From the NCBI RefSeq assembly GCF_020381325.1, contig NZ_JAGSPI010000002.1:310001-374000 (forward strand): 64,000 nt of DNA, in the 5' to 3' direction. This document shows, in pieces, positions 46,018 through 57,090 of the stretch (the stretch's first letter is position 1; every line of letters begins with the position of its first letter). The notes below the pieces were generated by a model that saw only the letters and a list, made by a program, of their open reading frames with translations, did not search any database and was not told where the DNA came from. The position numbers and the translations under genes were made by a program. Origin of the DNA: Providencia vermicola. Lineage in GTDB: Bacteria > Pseudomonadota > Gammaproteobacteria > Enterobacterales > Enterobacteriaceae.

Positions 46018-47673
<1,656 letters not shown>

Positions 47674-47712
47674 TCAAATTCTTTTCGTTCGTTGAGAAGT
47701 TTTAAGTGAAAA

Positions 47713-48063
<351 letters not shown>

Positions 48064-48089
48064 TTAATAAACTAGTACCATGTTTGAGC

Positions 48090-48118
48090 AGATTGGGGCT
48101 AGACAGAGGGACTTCAAG
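48090..48118 (-). promoter_or_regulatory. Sigma-32 heat-shock promoter of groSL
   Basis: On the minus strand CTTGAA (48118-48113), 14 bp, then CCCCAATCT (48098-48090). This fits the sigma-32 consensus CTTGAA N13-17 CCCCATNT and lies about 85 bp upstream of groS. Confidence 0.85.
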
Positions 48119-48168
48119 GGGGGAGATAAAATATTTTTCATTTTTATCTCCCCACAAATACGAAGGAT

Positions 48169-48684
48169 TTACGGTTTCGGACGGTCGTCTTTATCTGATG
48201 AGTCTGATTTATCAGTGTTATCAATAGTAAAAGACGGGTCATCTTGTTTACGTTGGAATTCCCCATCAAACGTATTACCGTTTTGATATCCGCCATTTCT
48301 TGACTGATTAAAACCCGCGCCAGGTTGATAGAAACGAATATGCGGGATTAATCGCATTACGATAAGTTTTTGTACTGGTGGAAGTAATAACAATAAACCA
48401 ATAAAGTCAGTGAAAAACCCTGGCACGATGAGTAAAAAGCCCGCTAAAACGAGCGCAACGCTTTTAATCATCTCTGCCGCTGGACTCTCACCAGATGCTA
48501 ATTTTTGTTGGATTTGCAGGACATTTTTCATTCCTTGGTTTTTCACCAAGGAGACCCCCAAACAGGAAGTTAAGACCACTAAAATTAGCGTCATTAGAAC
48601 TCCCACTTCGGAAGCGACTCTCACGAAAATAACCGATTCAATGTAAATGAGAATACATATCAGAATTAGTGGTAACCAGCGCAC
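48169..48684 (-). CDS. fxsA: FxsA membrane protein
   Basis: A 171-aa inner-membrane protein with three to four hydrophobic segments (PLILICILIYIESVIFV, VGVLMTLILVVLTSCLGV, VLAGFLLIVPGFFTDFIG). It has a Ser/Asp-rich cytoplasmic tail. In E. coli FxsA overproduction alleviates phage T7 exclusion by the F plasmid. Position between groS and aspA is conserved. Confidence 0.93.
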   Translation of the reverse strand: MRWLPLILICILIYIESVIFVRVASEVGVLMTLILVVLTSCLGVSLVKNQGMKNVLQIQQKLASGESPAAEMIKSVALVLAGFLLIVPGFFTDFIGLLLLLPPVQKLIVMRLIPHIRFYQPGAGFNQSRNGGYQNGNTFDGEFQRKQDDPSFTIDNTDKSDSSDKDDRPKP

Positions 48685-49124
48685 AAGTTCTCCTTTATTT
48701 CAATAAGCTATCAACTATTTTACGCCCCTCGGAAAACCTTTGTGAACTGCATCTAAGAGACAACTATCAATATTCGCTTTTTTCTTTAGTATAGCCATAA
48801 TAATTGGGGCAAAGATAACGCTTTTCAACTCATAGAGTTTTTTGATTAACCAGACTTATCTGTGACGAATGTCACACAACGTAAAATCTGTTGCATAAAT
48901 CAAACTATATAGTGATCTAGGTTCAAGGCATTGTTTCATTAAAGGCATATTATCTACCCATAATTCAGTAGATCATAATGCTGATAACGTAGTAGAAGGT
49001 GTTAATCGCTTGTAAAGTTTTATTTTACAATATTAATCACCTGTGAAGTTTTGTTTTTACGATATATGGATTTTTAAAAAGCGCATAAACGGACAGTAAC
49101 TGTAATCTAATTAAGAAGGTTCTC
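48685..49124. other. fxsA-aspA intergenic control region
   Basis: 440 bp without a gene. It contains the CRP site listed next and a large inverted repeat at 48998-49041: GGTG-TTAAT and TTGTAAA pair with TTTACAA and ATTAA-TCACC. The repeat falls in the aspA leader and could fold in the mRNA. Confidence 0.65.
48861..48876. promoter_or_regulatory. CRP binding site upstream of aspA
   Basis: TGTGA-CGAATG-TCACA is a perfect CRP core palindrome about 250 bp upstream of aspA. It is also about 180 bp upstream of the divergent fxsA. Confidence 0.85.
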
Positions 49125-50549
49125 ATGTCAAACAATACTCGTATCGAAGAAGACCTGTTAGGTAAAAAAGAAGTTCCAGCCGATGCCTATTATGGTGTTC
49201 ATACTCTGCGTGCGATTGAAAACTTTTATATCAGCGACCGCACTATTAACGATGTCCCAGAATTTATTCGCGGCATGGTTATGGTTAAAAAAGCGGCGGC
49301 TTTAGCCAACAAAGAACAACACACAATTCCACGTAACATCGCGGAAACCATCATCAAAGCATGTGATGTTGTTTTAAATGAAGGCAAATGCATGGACCAG
49401 TTCCCTGTTGACGTATTCCAAGGTGGTGCGGGCACATCACTGAATATGAATACCAACGAGGTTCTTGCAAACATCGGTCTTGAACTGATGGGGCATAAAA
49501 AAGGGGAATATGAATTCCTAAACCCTAATGACCACCTGAACAAAAGCCAATCCACTAACGATGCTTACCCTACTGGGTTCCGTATCGCAGTGTATAACTC
49601 TGTACTGAAGTTAATTGAATCTGTTGAATACCTGAAAAAAGGCTTTGAAGCTAAAGCTGAAGAATACAAAGACATTCTGAAAATGGGTCGTACCCAGTTA
49701 CAGGATGCCGTTCCAATGACCGTCGGCCAAGAATTCCATGCTTTCGCTACCCTTCTGAAAGAAGAAGAGAAAAATCTGAAACGTAGCATCGAATTACTGC
49801 TCGAAGTTAACTTAGGCGCGACTGCTATCGGTACTGGCCTAAATACAGCGCCAGGTTATTCTGAGCTGGCAGTTAAAAAATTAGCTGAAGTGACTGGTTT
49901 ACCATGCGTTCCTGCTGAAGACTTAATCGAAGCAACTTCTGACTGTGGTGCTTACATCACTGTTCACGCAGGCTTAAAACGTCTGGCAATGAAACTGTCT
50001 AAAATCTGTAACGACTTACGCCTGCTATCTTCTGGCCCTCGTGCAGGTCTTAAAGAAATCAACTTACCTGAGTTACAAGCAGGTTCTTCTATCATGCCAG
50101 CAAAAGTTAACCCAGTGATTCCAGAAGTGGTTAACCAAGCGTGTTTCAAAGTTATTGGTAACGATATCTGCGTAACAATGGCAGCTGAAGCAGGCCAATT
50201 ACAGTTAAACGTAATGGAACCAGCTATCGGTCAAGCAATGTTCGAGTCTATTTCTCTGATGAGCAATGCATGTCGCAATCTGCAAGAGAAATGCATTAGC
50301 GGTATTACTGTGAACAAAGAAATCTGCGAAGCGTTTGTCTTTAAGTCAATCGGTATCGTGACCTACTTGAACCCATTCATTGGCCACCATAATGGTGACA
50401 TCGTAGGTAAAATCTGTGCAGAAACAGGTAAGAGCGTCCGTGAAGTTGTACTTGAACGCGGTTTACTAACTGAAGCAGAGCTGGACGATATTTTCTCTGT
50501 TGAGAACTTAAAACACCCTGCTTACAAAGCAAAACGTTTTGATGACTAA
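49125..50549 (+). CDS. aspA: Aspartate ammonia-lyase
   Basis: A 474-aa fumarase/aspartase-superfamily enzyme that converts L-aspartate to fumarate and ammonia. The signature loop [15 protein letters not shown] is intact, as is [16 protein letters not shown]. It feeds fumarate to FrdABCD anaerobically. Followed by a terminator and dcuA, as in E. coli. Confidence 0.98.
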   Translation: MSNNTRIEEDLLGKKEVPADAYYGVHTLRAIENFYISDRTINDVPEFIRGMVMVKKAAALANKEQHTIPRNIAETIIKACDVVLNEGKCMDQFPVDVFQGGAGTSLNMNTNEVLANIGLELMGHKKGEYEFLNPNDHLNKSQSTNDAYPTGFRIAVYNSVLKLIESVEYLKKGFEAKAEEYKDILKMGRTQLQDAVPMTVGQEFHAFATLLKEEEKNLKRSIELLLEVNLGATAIGTGLNTAPGYSELAVKKLAEVTGLPCVPAEDLIEATSDCGAYITVHAGLKRLAMKLSKICNDLRLLSSGPRAGLKEINLPELQAGSSIMPAKVNPVIPEVVNQACFKVIGNDICVTMAAEAGQLQLNVMEPAIGQAMFESISLMSNACRNLQEKCISGITVNKEICEAFVFKSIGIVTYLNPFIGHHNGDIVGKICAETGKSVREVVLERGLLTEAELDDIFSVENLKHPAYKAKRFDD

Positions 50550-50585
50550 AAGTTTATGTTTATCATAAATAACACTTAAAAAAAT

Positions 50586-50621
50586 AAAGGCACGCCTCTC
50601 ATCGGAAAGCGTGCCTTTTTT
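50586..50621 (+). terminator. aspA terminator
   Basis: AAAGGCACGC (50586-50595) and GCGTGCCTTT (50609-50618), with a T run. Confidence 0.93.
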
Positions 50622-50695
50622 GATTCATGCACACACAAATAATTAACATAACAGTTTCATAATTTTAATTTTCATTTTGTCGAGGAGTAAACACT

Positions 50696-52018
50696 ATGTT
50701 AGCCGTAGAATTTGTCATTGTTCTGCTGGCCATTTTTTTGGGGGCCCGTCTTGGTGGGATAGGTATCGGCTTTGCCGGTGGCCTTGGTGTACTGGTACTC
50801 GCTGCAATTGGCGTGAAACCAGGCACCATTCCATTTGACGTTATCTCCATCATCATGGCTGTTATCGCCGCTATCTCTGCAATGCAAATTGCAGGCGGTT
50901 TAGATTATTTAGTTGCTCAAACAGAAAAATTACTGCGCCGCAACCCTAAATACATCACTATCCTTGCCCCAGTTGTCACTTACTTTCTGACGCTCTTTGC
51001 AGGTACAGGTAATATCTCTTTAGCCACACTACCTGTCATTGCAGAAGTCGCAAAAGAACAAGGCGTTAAACCTTGCCGTCCATTATCAACAGCGGTCGTT
51101 GCTGCTCAAATTGGTATTACTGCATCACCAATTTCTGCTGCGGTTGTCTATATGGCATCGGTCATGGAAAACCCTGCAATGATGGGTGCTGGTAATACAG
51201 TCAGCTACATCACTCTGCTGGGAATTTTACTGCCATCAACCTTCCTCGCGATTATGTTGATGTCATTTATTATCTCTTGGACGTTTAACTCTAAGCTTTC
51301 TGATGACCCAATCTATCAAAAACGTTTAGCAGAAGGCTTAATTGAACTGCGTGGTAGCCAAGTCAAAGAAATCAAACCAGGTGCTAAATCTTCCGTTATG
51401 CTGTTCTTATTAGGTGTTATCGGTGTTGTCTGTTATGCCATCATCAATAGCCCAAGCTTAGGGATCGTCGAAACACCATTGATGAACACCACCAATGCGA
51501 TTTTGATCATCATGCTTACTGTAGCAACGTTGATTACTATCCTTTGTCGCGTAAATACCGATGCTATCTTGAACTCCAGTACCTTTAAAGCAGGTATGAG
51601 TGCATGTATCTGTATTTTAGGTGTGGCTTGGTTAGGTGATACTTTCGTACAACACAACCTTGAGTGGATCAAAGCAACTGCGGGTGACTTAATCCACGAA
51701 CATTCTTGGATGCTAGCGGTTATCTTCTTCTTCTGTTCTGCGCTTTTGTATTCACAAGCAGCAACAGCAAAAGCATTGATGCCAATGGCACTGGCTTTAG
51801 GTGTTAGCCCACTGACTGCAATTGCGTCTTTCTCTGCGGTTTCTGGTCTGTTTATTCTGCCGACTTACCCAACACTGGTTGCTGCGGTACAAATGGATGA
51901 TACAGGGACAACGCGCATTGGTCGCTTCGTCTTCAACCACCCATTCTTTATCCCTGGTACCATTGCTGTCGCATTAGCCGTCACTTTCGGCTTCCTGTTC
52001 GGTGGAATGATGCTCTAG
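50696..52018 (+). CDS. dcuA: Anaerobic C4-dicarboxylate transporter DcuA
   Basis: A 440-aa inner-membrane transporter that exchanges aspartate, fumarate or malate for succinate. LAIFLGARLGGIGIGFAGGL and TYFLTLFAGTGNISLATLP are diagnostic. Slightly longer than E. coli DcuA (433). Paired with aspA. Confidence 0.97.
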   Translation: MLAVEFVIVLLAIFLGARLGGIGIGFAGGLGVLVLAAIGVKPGTIPFDVISIIMAVIAAISAMQIAGGLDYLVAQTEKLLRRNPKYITILAPVVTYFLTLFAGTGNISLATLPVIAEVAKEQGVKPCRPLSTAVVAAQIGITASPISAAVVYMASVMENPAMMGAGNTVSYITLLGILLPSTFLAIMLMSFIISWTFNSKLSDDPIYQKRLAEGLIELRGSQVKEIKPGAKSSVMLFLLGVIGVVCYAIINSPSLGIVETPLMNTTNAILIIMLTVATLITILCRVNTDAILNSSTFKAGMSACICILGVAWLGDTFVQHNLEWIKATAGDLIHEHSWMLAVIFFFCSALLYSQAATAKALMPMALALGVSPLTAIASFSAVSGLFILPTYPTLVAAVQMDDTGTTRIGRFVFNHPFFIPGTIAVALAVTFGFLFGGMML

Positions 52019-52043
52019 TCCTATTCATCAAATTGAACAGCCT

Positions 52044-52074
52044 AAAAACCCGTGACATCATTCACGGGTTTTTT
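52044..52074 (+). terminator. dcuA terminator
   Basis: AAAAACCCGTGA (52044-52055), loop CATCAT, TCACGGGTTTTT (52062-52073). Confidence 0.93.
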
Positions 52075-52692
52075 CTGTTCTAAAATATTTTTATCATTGC
52101 CACTAAAGTGGTAATAATAAATATAAAACCTGCAAAGTTCATTTATCAATATTATTTTAGTTTCATATTATAAATTTAATAAAAGAGGTAAATATATAAT
52201 CCATAGATATCTTATATATTCGACACGCCAAAATCAGATATGAAAATCGAATAAAACAAACCAAATTTTTCCCATGAAACATTTATATTAATAACCTCAA
52301 TATAAGTGTAACAAGCAATGAATATATTGATTAAAATTCAGTGTGAATCCACAAATTTCATCAGAAAACAGCAAAAACAATATAACTAAAACAATGATAT
52401 TTTTAAATATATAATTCCAAAAAATAGATACTGACGCAATAAAACTTATATATAATCCTTTAAAATCGACAACGCATACTCTTTTATTGTGTATTATAAA
52501 TAGGCACAATCTATTGATACCCACAAATCCATCCGCCATAAATATTGGTAATGCTAACCTCATCCTTGTCTAATAGGTATTAGAAAACCATTCAGGTTCT
52601 CTTTTAAATCCGTTAAACGAGCGCTAAATTATAGAGTAAGCCTATTATTTGAAATAATTTATCTCATCAGCATTAATTTATTTGGAGGAGGA
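52075..52692. other. AT-rich gap where E. coli carries cutA-dsbD
   Basis: About 620 bp of very AT-rich DNA with no supported gene. A minus-strand open frame at 52297-52563 has no start signal or homology and is not called. The expected cutA and dsbD genes are absent here. Confidence 0.6.
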
Positions 52693-52986
52693 ATGTTAAG
52701 TACTCAACGAAATGATAATACCGATGTTTCCATTTATATTGGAACCTATCTAAAACACCGAAGAAAAGCAGTTGGTTTAACAGGTGCGCAATTAGCATCA
52801 CGATTAAGCATTAGCCAGCAACAAATTTCTCGTTACGAAAGGGGTAAAAATGCCATCACCATACAAGGTCTGTTAGATATCTTACAAGCCCTCGAGTTAA
52901 GAAAGCATGATGTCGATGATTTTATGAAGAACATTTTTCAGTTTTATTATATCGATGTTGCACTAGAGGCGAATTTGATTAATTAA
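52693..52986 (+). CDS. MrpJ-like HTH (XRE-type) regulator
   Basis: A 97-aa protein with a Cro/C1 HTH. The core LTGAQLASRLSISQQQISRY followed by ERGKN has the SQQQxSRYERG motif of MrpJ and its paralogues, which sit at the ends of fimbrial operons in Proteus and repress motility. Here no fimbrial gene is nearby, so it is an orphan. Strong SD GGAGGAGG. A G/C hairpin (GGGGG..CCCCC, about 53030-53045) follows. Confidence 0.8.
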   Translation: MLSTQRNDNTDVSIYIGTYLKHRRKAVGLTGAQLASRLSISQQQISRYERGKNAITIQGLLDILQALELRKHDVDDFMKNIFQFYYIDVALEANLIN

Positions 52987-53194
52987 CGTTCCAATCTAAA
53001 TTTGATATTCACTGTCAACTTAGATTCAGGGGGGATATTTCCCCCTCCTGTTCCTCCCGCCTTTCAACAAAAAATGCCCCGTTTATTCATTTATGTAGCT
53101 CCGCCAGCACCATTGCTATTGAGCAAAGCGCTATAATTCAATATTGATCATTGCTATGATGAAAAAAACAGACACGATGCCGATGGAGTTTATA

Positions 53195-53773
53195 ATGCCT
53201 ATCCAGCGCGAAACAATTTTAAGCCATGCATTAAACCAGTTAGAAATTCAGGGGTTATCCGCATCAACAGAGAATTTACTCAGTGAAATTGAATCTGATT
53301 TTTCGACTATTCGCCAATTTTGGCCTGATGATGAAGCCCTTATTTATGATTGCTTGCGCTTTCACGGACAGCAAATTGAAGTATGGCAACGCCAAACGCT
53401 CCTAGAGGAAACGCTAAGCCCACAACAGAAATTAATGGCCCGTTACCAACAATTGTCCGAGAAAGTGAGTGAGGGGCGTTTTCCAGGCTGTTTATTTATC
53501 TCTGCTTGTAATTATTACCCCGATTCAGAACACCCGATTCACCAGCTCAGCCGCCTACAAAAAGACAATTCCTTTAATTTTACCAAAAATTTATTGGATG
53601 AACTTGATATCGAAGACTCTGAGCTTGTTGCAAACCAAATGGAACTGGTTCTCGAAGGGTGTTTAAACCGTTTATTAGTCCAACGTGACATTCAAGATGT
53701 CGAAACAGCGCAGCACCTTTCTGAAGATATTTTGACGATCGCATTATGCCGTAAAAAAGGGGCGCTAAGCTAA
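53195..53773 (+). CDS. yjdC: TetR-like regulator YjdC
   Basis: A 192-aa protein matching E. coli YjdC along its length: FWPDDEALIYDCLRFHGQQI, EVWQRQTLLEET, PGCLFISACNYYPD and NQMELVLEGCLNRLLV. The start at 53195 (MPIQRET) has GGAG upstream. The target is not established. Its neighbour tRNA-Phe is as in E. coli. Confidence 0.88.
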   Translation: MPIQRETILSHALNQLEIQGLSASTENLLSEIESDFSTIRQFWPDDEALIYDCLRFHGQQIEVWQRQTLLEETLSPQQKLMARYQQLSEKVSEGRFPGCLFISACNYYPDSEHPIHQLSRLQKDNSFNFTKNLLDELDIEDSELVANQMELVLEGCLNRLLVQRDIQDVETAQHLSEDILTIALCRKKGALS

Positions 53774-53860
53774 AAAAGCCGCATTAGCACGTTAAACAAT
53801 CACCTTTTGCTGAAAAAGAAAACACTCAGTAAAAAAAAACGTTTTTTTATTAAAAACTCA

Positions 53861-53889
53861 TTGACGCAAACAGCTGAATACGGTTTAAT
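53861..53889 (+). promoter_or_regulatory. Promoter of tRNA-Phe
   Basis: TTGACG (53861-53866), 17 bp, TTTAAT (53884-53889), then a GC-rich discriminator (GCGCCCC) typical of stable-RNA promoters under stringent control. Confidence 0.85.
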
Positions 53890-53899
53890 GCGCCCCGTT

Positions 53900-53975
53900 G
53901 CCCGGATAGCTCAGTCGGTAGAGCAGGGGATTGAAAATCCCCGTGTCCTTGGTTCGATTCCGAGTCCGGGCACCA
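53900..53975 (+). tRNA. tRNA-Phe (anticodon GAA)
   Basis: A 76-nt cloverleaf with encoded CCA. The acceptor stem is GCCCGGA/TCCGGGC, the D-loop AGCTCAGTCGGTAGAGC, the anticodon loop TTGAAAA, and the T-arm GGTTCGATTCC. Equivalent to E. coli pheU. Confidence 0.99.
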
Positions 53976-53986
53976 CTTATTTAAAG

Positions 53987-54010
53987 AACCCGCCCAAAAG
54001 GCGGGTTTTT
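53987..54010 (+). terminator. tRNA-Phe terminator
   Basis: AACCCGCC and GGCGGGTT with loop CAAAA, then TTT. Confidence 0.93.
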
Positions 54011-54167
54011 GCGTTTTCCCCTTCTAGGTTTATGTCATTCCTTTCTTAACCCTTTATTAAGAAAAATCCAGAATCCATCATATTAAGAATGTTCGCCTCT
54101 ATGCTTGTAACTATTTCCAAGTATTATCGGTTCTTGATTTTATATTTACATGACTAAGGGATGGAAA

Positions 54168-54575
54168 ATGGAACAAAAACAATATTCTAATAAATGGCAG
54201 AAGCGCTTTAACTTTTTTGATACTCATGGAGCCCCCGATACGCCAGAGTTTAAAGCCGCATTGAAAGCAGAATCTTTCGGTGGACGCCTGCTCATTAGCA
54301 TGAATTTCTTCGCCTTTTTCTTCGGTATTATTTATTTTTTAATTTTAGGATTGTGGAAAAAAGGGTTAGTTCTACTGGGGATTTCTATTGGTTTAGGTCT
54401 AGTGCTCAATATTATTGATTTTATGGTTGGTGGTACGATCCCTAACGGAGCTTATACTGGCCTTTCCGTCGGGATTTCTGCACTTTGGGCGATGATTGCC
54501 AACTATGCATACTATATAAAAGAAACCAAGGGACTTGATGGGTGGAATCCGTTCGAAGGGATCCGCATGGTATAG
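54168..54575 (+). CDS. DUF2628 membrane protein
   Basis: A 135-aa protein with a short hydrophilic N-terminus (KWQKRFNFFDTHGAPDTPEF) and three hydrophobic segments (FFAFFFGIIYFLILGLW, GISIGLGLVLNIIDFMVGG, GISALWAMIANYAYYI). It matches the DUF2628 pattern. The start at 54168 follows AAGGG. Function unknown. Followed by a terminator. Confidence 0.8.
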   Translation: MEQKQYSNKWQKRFNFFDTHGAPDTPEFKAALKAESFGGRLLISMNFFAFFFGIIYFLILGLWKKGLVLLGISIGLGLVLNIIDFMVGGTIPNGAYTGLSVGISALWAMIANYAYYIKETKGLDGWNPFEGIRMV

Positions 54576-54624
54576 GGAAAATATTACCTAATAATATATC
54601 GAATAAAAAAGCGGTTATAAAAGT

Positions 54625-54663
54625 ACCCCCAATAGTTGGACAACCAATTATTGGGGGTTTTTT
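54625..54663. terminator. Bidirectional terminator DUF2628 gene/abgT
   Basis: ACCCCCAATA...TATTGGGGGT stem with inner GTTGG/CCAAT pairing and a T run on the plus side. The minus side has a weaker ACTTTTAT. Confidence 0.88.
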
Positions 54664-54686
54664 ATGCCATAAAAGTTAAATAGTCA

Positions 54687-56258
54687 TTAACTTCCTGGCG
54701 TAAAATAAATTGGGGAACCTGGGCCAACTGGAATACCCAAAACAAATACCCAGACAATAAAGAATAATGACCAACCGATTAGGAATATGACAGAATAAGG
54801 CAACATCATCGAAACTAACGTTCCAATCCCTGCATCTTTTTTATATTTCACTACGATTGCCATAATTAAACCAAAATAGCTCATCATCGGGGTAATAATG
54901 TTAGTCACCGAGTCACCGATACGGTATGCCGCTTGAATCGTTTCTGGTGCATAACCCGCAAGCATTAACATTGGCACAAAAATAGGCGCAGTGACTGCCC
55001 ATTGTGCAGATGCAGAGCCAATCATTAAGTTAATAAACGCGCAAATCAGAATAAAGCCTATAAACAGTACACCACCATGAAGGTCGATACTGTTTAGGAA
55101 GTTTGCGCCTTTTACTGCAATGACTTGGCCGATGTTTGTCCAATTAAAAAATGCAACAAATTGCGCCGCAAAGAAAATAATAACCAGATATAAACCTAAG
55201 GTACTCATAGATGCAGCCATCGCATCAACGATATCTTTATCTGAACGCATAGTTTTTGCTATATACCCATAAACAATGCCTGGGATAGCAAAAAAGATAA
55301 AAATAAAGACAACAATCCCTTTTAAGAACGGCGAATTACTAACCAAACCAGTTTCTTGATTACGTAAAATACCGTTTTCTGGTACCACCATCAGCGCTAA
55401 GACCGCGGCTAGTGCCCAAAATGTTGCTGATGCCCAAAATAACGCTTTTTTCTCTAATGATGTTAACTCTGCTGAGGCGCGTAAACTGTCTTCGTCAGTA
55501 TCGACACCACCACCCGTATATGGTCCTAACTGTGGCTCTACAATTTTTTCGGTAATAAAATAACCTAAAATGGTAATTAAAAACGTACTGGCAAACATAA
55601 AGTACCAGTTCGCTTCTGCGCCTACGATATAAGTTGGGTCTATAATTTGAGCGGCTTGCTGCGTGATCCCTGAAAGCAATGGATCGACTGTACCGAGTAA
55701 CAAGTTTGCAGAATACCCGCCAGATACCCCTGCAAATGCGGCGGCAAGACCCGCTAATGGGTGGCGACCTAAAGAGTGAAAAATGATAGCGGCTAAAGGA
55801 ATCAATACAACGTAGCCAAGCTCTGATGCTGTATTCGACATAATCCCTGCAAATACAATCGCGGCTGTTGTTAGCTTGCGTGGAGCCTTAATTACCACTA
55901 AACGCATTGCCGCTGAAAGTAACCCTGCTCGCTCGGCGATCCCTACCCCAAGTAAAGCAACCAGTACAGTTCCTAGAGGTGCAAACCCCGTAAAATTGGT
56001 CACGATATTCGCAAGAATTTTACGGATACCTTCAGGGTCTAATAAGCTAACAATATGAATAATGCCGTCTTCAGCTCGCCCTTTAGCCCCTTCTGGACGT
56101 GGATCAATGACGCTAACCCCAAAGTATTGACCAATTGCTGAAGAAATTAATAAAATTACAATCAATATAATAAATAAAATAACCGGATGTGGCAGCGCAT
56201 TTCCTAACCACTCAACCGTTCGTAAAAAACGGCTTCCCTCTTGCTTTTTTTGTTCCAT
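54687..56258 (-). CDS. AbgT-family transporter
   Basis: A 523-aa protein with about eleven membrane segments. The N-terminus EWLGNALPHPVILFIILI, the segment NFTGFAPLGTVLVALLGVGIAERAGLL and the C-terminal GDSVTNIITPMMSYFGL are typical of AbgT/MtrF. In E. coli AbgT takes up p-aminobenzoyl-glutamate, and related proteins export sulfonamides. No abgA/abgB hydrolase is adjacent, so substrate and direction are open. Confidence 0.88.
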   Translation of the reverse strand: MEQKKQEGSRFLRTVEWLGNALPHPVILFIILIVILLISSAIGQYFGVSVIDPRPEGAKGRAEDGIIHIVSLLDPEGIRKILANIVTNFTGFAPLGTVLVALLGVGIAERAGLLSAAMRLVVIKAPRKLTTAAIVFAGIMSNTASELGYVVLIPLAAIIFHSLGRHPLAGLAAAFAGVSGGYSANLLLGTVDPLLSGITQQAAQIIDPTYIVGAEANWYFMFASTFLITILGYFITEKIVEPQLGPYTGGGVDTDEDSLRASAELTSLEKKALFWASATFWALAAVLALMVVPENGILRNQETGLVSNSPFLKGIVVFIFIFFAIPGIVYGYIAKTMRSDKDIVDAMAASMSTLGLYLVIIFFAAQFVAFFNWTNIGQVIAVKGANFLNSIDLHGGVLFIGFILICAFINLMIGSASAQWAVTAPIFVPMLMLAGYAPETIQAAYRIGDSVTNIITPMMSYFGLIMAIVVKYKKDAGIGTLVSMMLPYSVIFLIGWSLFFIVWVFVLGIPVGPGSPIYFTPGS

Positions 56259-56713
56259 GTTTTCTCCTTATAAACAAGAGAAATGGACATTACACAATGT
56301 TTTCTCTTTTTGCTATTTACAAGTAGATAGCTTCACCAAAACATCTCAGTTACATTTTAGAAACATAAACCATAAATTCTTTTAATATAATTATAAAAAA
56401 CACCAATAAAAAAAATATTCATTCATTATCAGACTTAAAAACCACATTAAGTTAAATTTAATTAATTTCAATAAATGTGCTCAACATAACAATTTACATA
56501 CAATATTTAGCGGTTTTTCATTATTAATCACTATACATATATCAATTTTTGTATGTTTTATTTTATAAAAATGGGAAAACACCTATATTAACAACTCGAT
56601 TAAACCTTATTTAAAGCTCGGAATAATTAACGCAATAAAGCTCATTTAACCAATTTTACGTCTATTACTTTCAAGGATATAATAAATAAAAATATATTAG
56701 TGGGCTCAATTTC
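56259..56713. other. AT-rich gap between abgT-type gene and yhdN
   Basis: 455 bp, strongly AT-rich. Only divergent promoter space is expected. I see no gene, repeat or clear operator. Confidence 0.5.
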
Positions 56714-57088
56714 ATGTCAATTATCGATCACTGGGCTGAACGCCATATCCAAGAAGCCTTAAATAAAGGGGAATTGTCACAGCTTAATGGCGAAGGCAAG
56801 CCACTATACCTTGAAGATGACAGCTTGGTGCCTCCTGAGCTAAGGGCTGGATATCGCTTATTAAAGAATTCGGGATATTTACCTGCTGAATTACAGCAAA
56901 GAAAAGACGCGCTAACACTGAGCCATCTACTTCAAGGACTTTCAGTTGATGACCCTAATTATGTCAATGTGAGCAAGCAACTCGCGCTGCTTGAATTGAA
57001 ACTAAGGCAAGCGGGGATCAATACCGATTTTTTACAGGGTGAATATTCACAGTCAATTTCAACACATATGGCAAAAACGCAGAGGTAG
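56714..57088 (+). CDS. yhdN: DUF1992 (DnaJ C28-type) protein YhdN
   Basis: A 124-aa cytoplasmic protein. DHWAERHIQEALNKGEL, VPPELRAGYRLLKNSGYLP and LLELKLRQAGINTDFL match E. coli YhdN (DUF1992). Function unknown. Ends 2 bp from the convergent AraC-type gene. Confidence 0.88.
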   Translation: MSIIDHWAERHIQEALNKGELSQLNGEGKPLYLEDDSLVPPELRAGYRLLKNSGYLPAELQQRKDALTLSHLLQGLSVDDPNYVNVSKQLALLELKLRQAGINTDFLQGEYSQSISTHMAKTQR

Positions 57089-57090
57089 CT

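Noticed and set aside
52297..52563. 88-aa open frame on the minus strand in the dcuA-mrpJ-like gap
   Set aside because: Low-complexity hydrophobic product from AT-rich DNA, no ribosome-binding site, no family resemblance.
53807..54049. 80-aa open frame running through tRNA-Phe
   Set aside because: It covers the tRNA and its terminator; the tRNA explains the sequence.
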